A stretch of DNA of 28,752 nucleotides from Elysia marginata. Taxonomy: Eukaryota > Mollusca > Gastropoda > Plakobranchidae. The notes under the pieces were generated by a model. That model searched no databases. It was given only the letters and a program-made list of their open reading frames with translations, and was not told where the DNA came from. Both the position numbers and the translations under genes were made by a program. Below are positions 28,521 through 28,752 of the stretch, piece by piece. How positions within the stretch are numbered: position 1 is the stretch's first letter; every line of letters starts with the position of its first letter. The stretch covers positions 1-28,752 of the forward strand of contig BMAT01001593.1 in the NCBI GenBank assembly GCA_019649035.1, written 5' to 3'.

Positions 28521-28752
28521 TGTTTTGTTGAAAATATAATATACCGGTAATTACATAACTTCGGGTGACCAACAAAAACGGTGCCGACCATCAATTCAGT
28601 CGAAGTTTAATAGACCTTTATAATGCGGTCTTCCGTTGAAACAGGGTTCGGTCTCGCGCCGTGTCTTGTGCCCTCATCATCAGTTCCAACCTTGACCTAT
28701 CGTCTGTCGGCTAAACCCGCGGTGAGCGAAGTTTCACGAACGTAGTAAGAGT
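28521..28752. other. GC-richer right edge, unassigned
   Basis: This segment is richer in CpG than the rest of the window (GGTTCGGTCTCGCGCCGTGT and neighbours). It could be the interior of the element that starts at 28405 or the edge of another locus. No frame or motif is recognisable. Confidence 0.3.

Overview
The window is eukaryotic DNA, AT-rich and intron-rich, from an animal. It carries most of one large multi-exon gene on the minus strand, reading from right to left. I joined 22 coding exons by GT-AG splice sites and reading phase, from a start codon at 27504 to a phase-1 donor at 2777. They give about 1084 residues: a signal peptide, a VWA_N region, a VWA domain with an intact MIDAS, and tandem Cache (extracellular PAS-like) modules. 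This is the voltage-gated calcium channel alpha2/delta superfamily. Length, layout and the cysteine-rich C-terminal part fit VWFA and cache domain-containing protein 1 (CACHD1) better than a classical CACNA2D subunit. No transmembrane segment is reached, so the membrane anchor and any cytoplasmic tail must lie in exons I could not identify in 1-2776, or beyond the left edge.

Layout, right to left. 27505-28752 is the 5' flank, with a retroposon-like tail and a GC-rich repeat block. Exons 1-5 (27504 to 23157) encode the signal peptide, the VWA_N region and the first half of the MIDAS. Exons 6-9 (20993 to 17239) complete the VWA domain. Exons 10-14 (16246 to 13041) encode a dibasic RTKR site and the first Cache region. 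Exons 15-20 (12037 to 5361) encode the second Cache-like region and cysteine-rich segments. Exons 21-22 (3226 to 2777) encode a charged stretch that precedes the missing anchor.

The introns hold many mobile-element remnants: a hAT-like element with decayed open frames (6431-7762), a G/C-rich element bounded by TTAA (3492-4797), three short inverted-repeat elements (1218-1474, 16369-16599, 24424-24529), a 5'-truncated non-LTR retrotransposon tail with a perfect 13-bp target duplication (24827-25074), and a zinc-finger fragment probably from another retroelement (26427-26693). Microsatellites include a long AAT/AAC/AGC block (22048-22318). I found no tRNA, rRNA, CRISPR or bacterial-type genes.

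The organism cannot be fixed from this window. A marine or freshwater invertebrate, possibly a mollusc, is a guess from the repeat style (TCTAGATCTAGA motifs, hAT ends with GGGGGTCCGGGGGCATGC-like subterminal sequence). I see no clearly new biological system. The points of interest are the conserved MIDAS in a CACHD1-like protein, the repeated Cache signature in its two halves, and the transposon structures.
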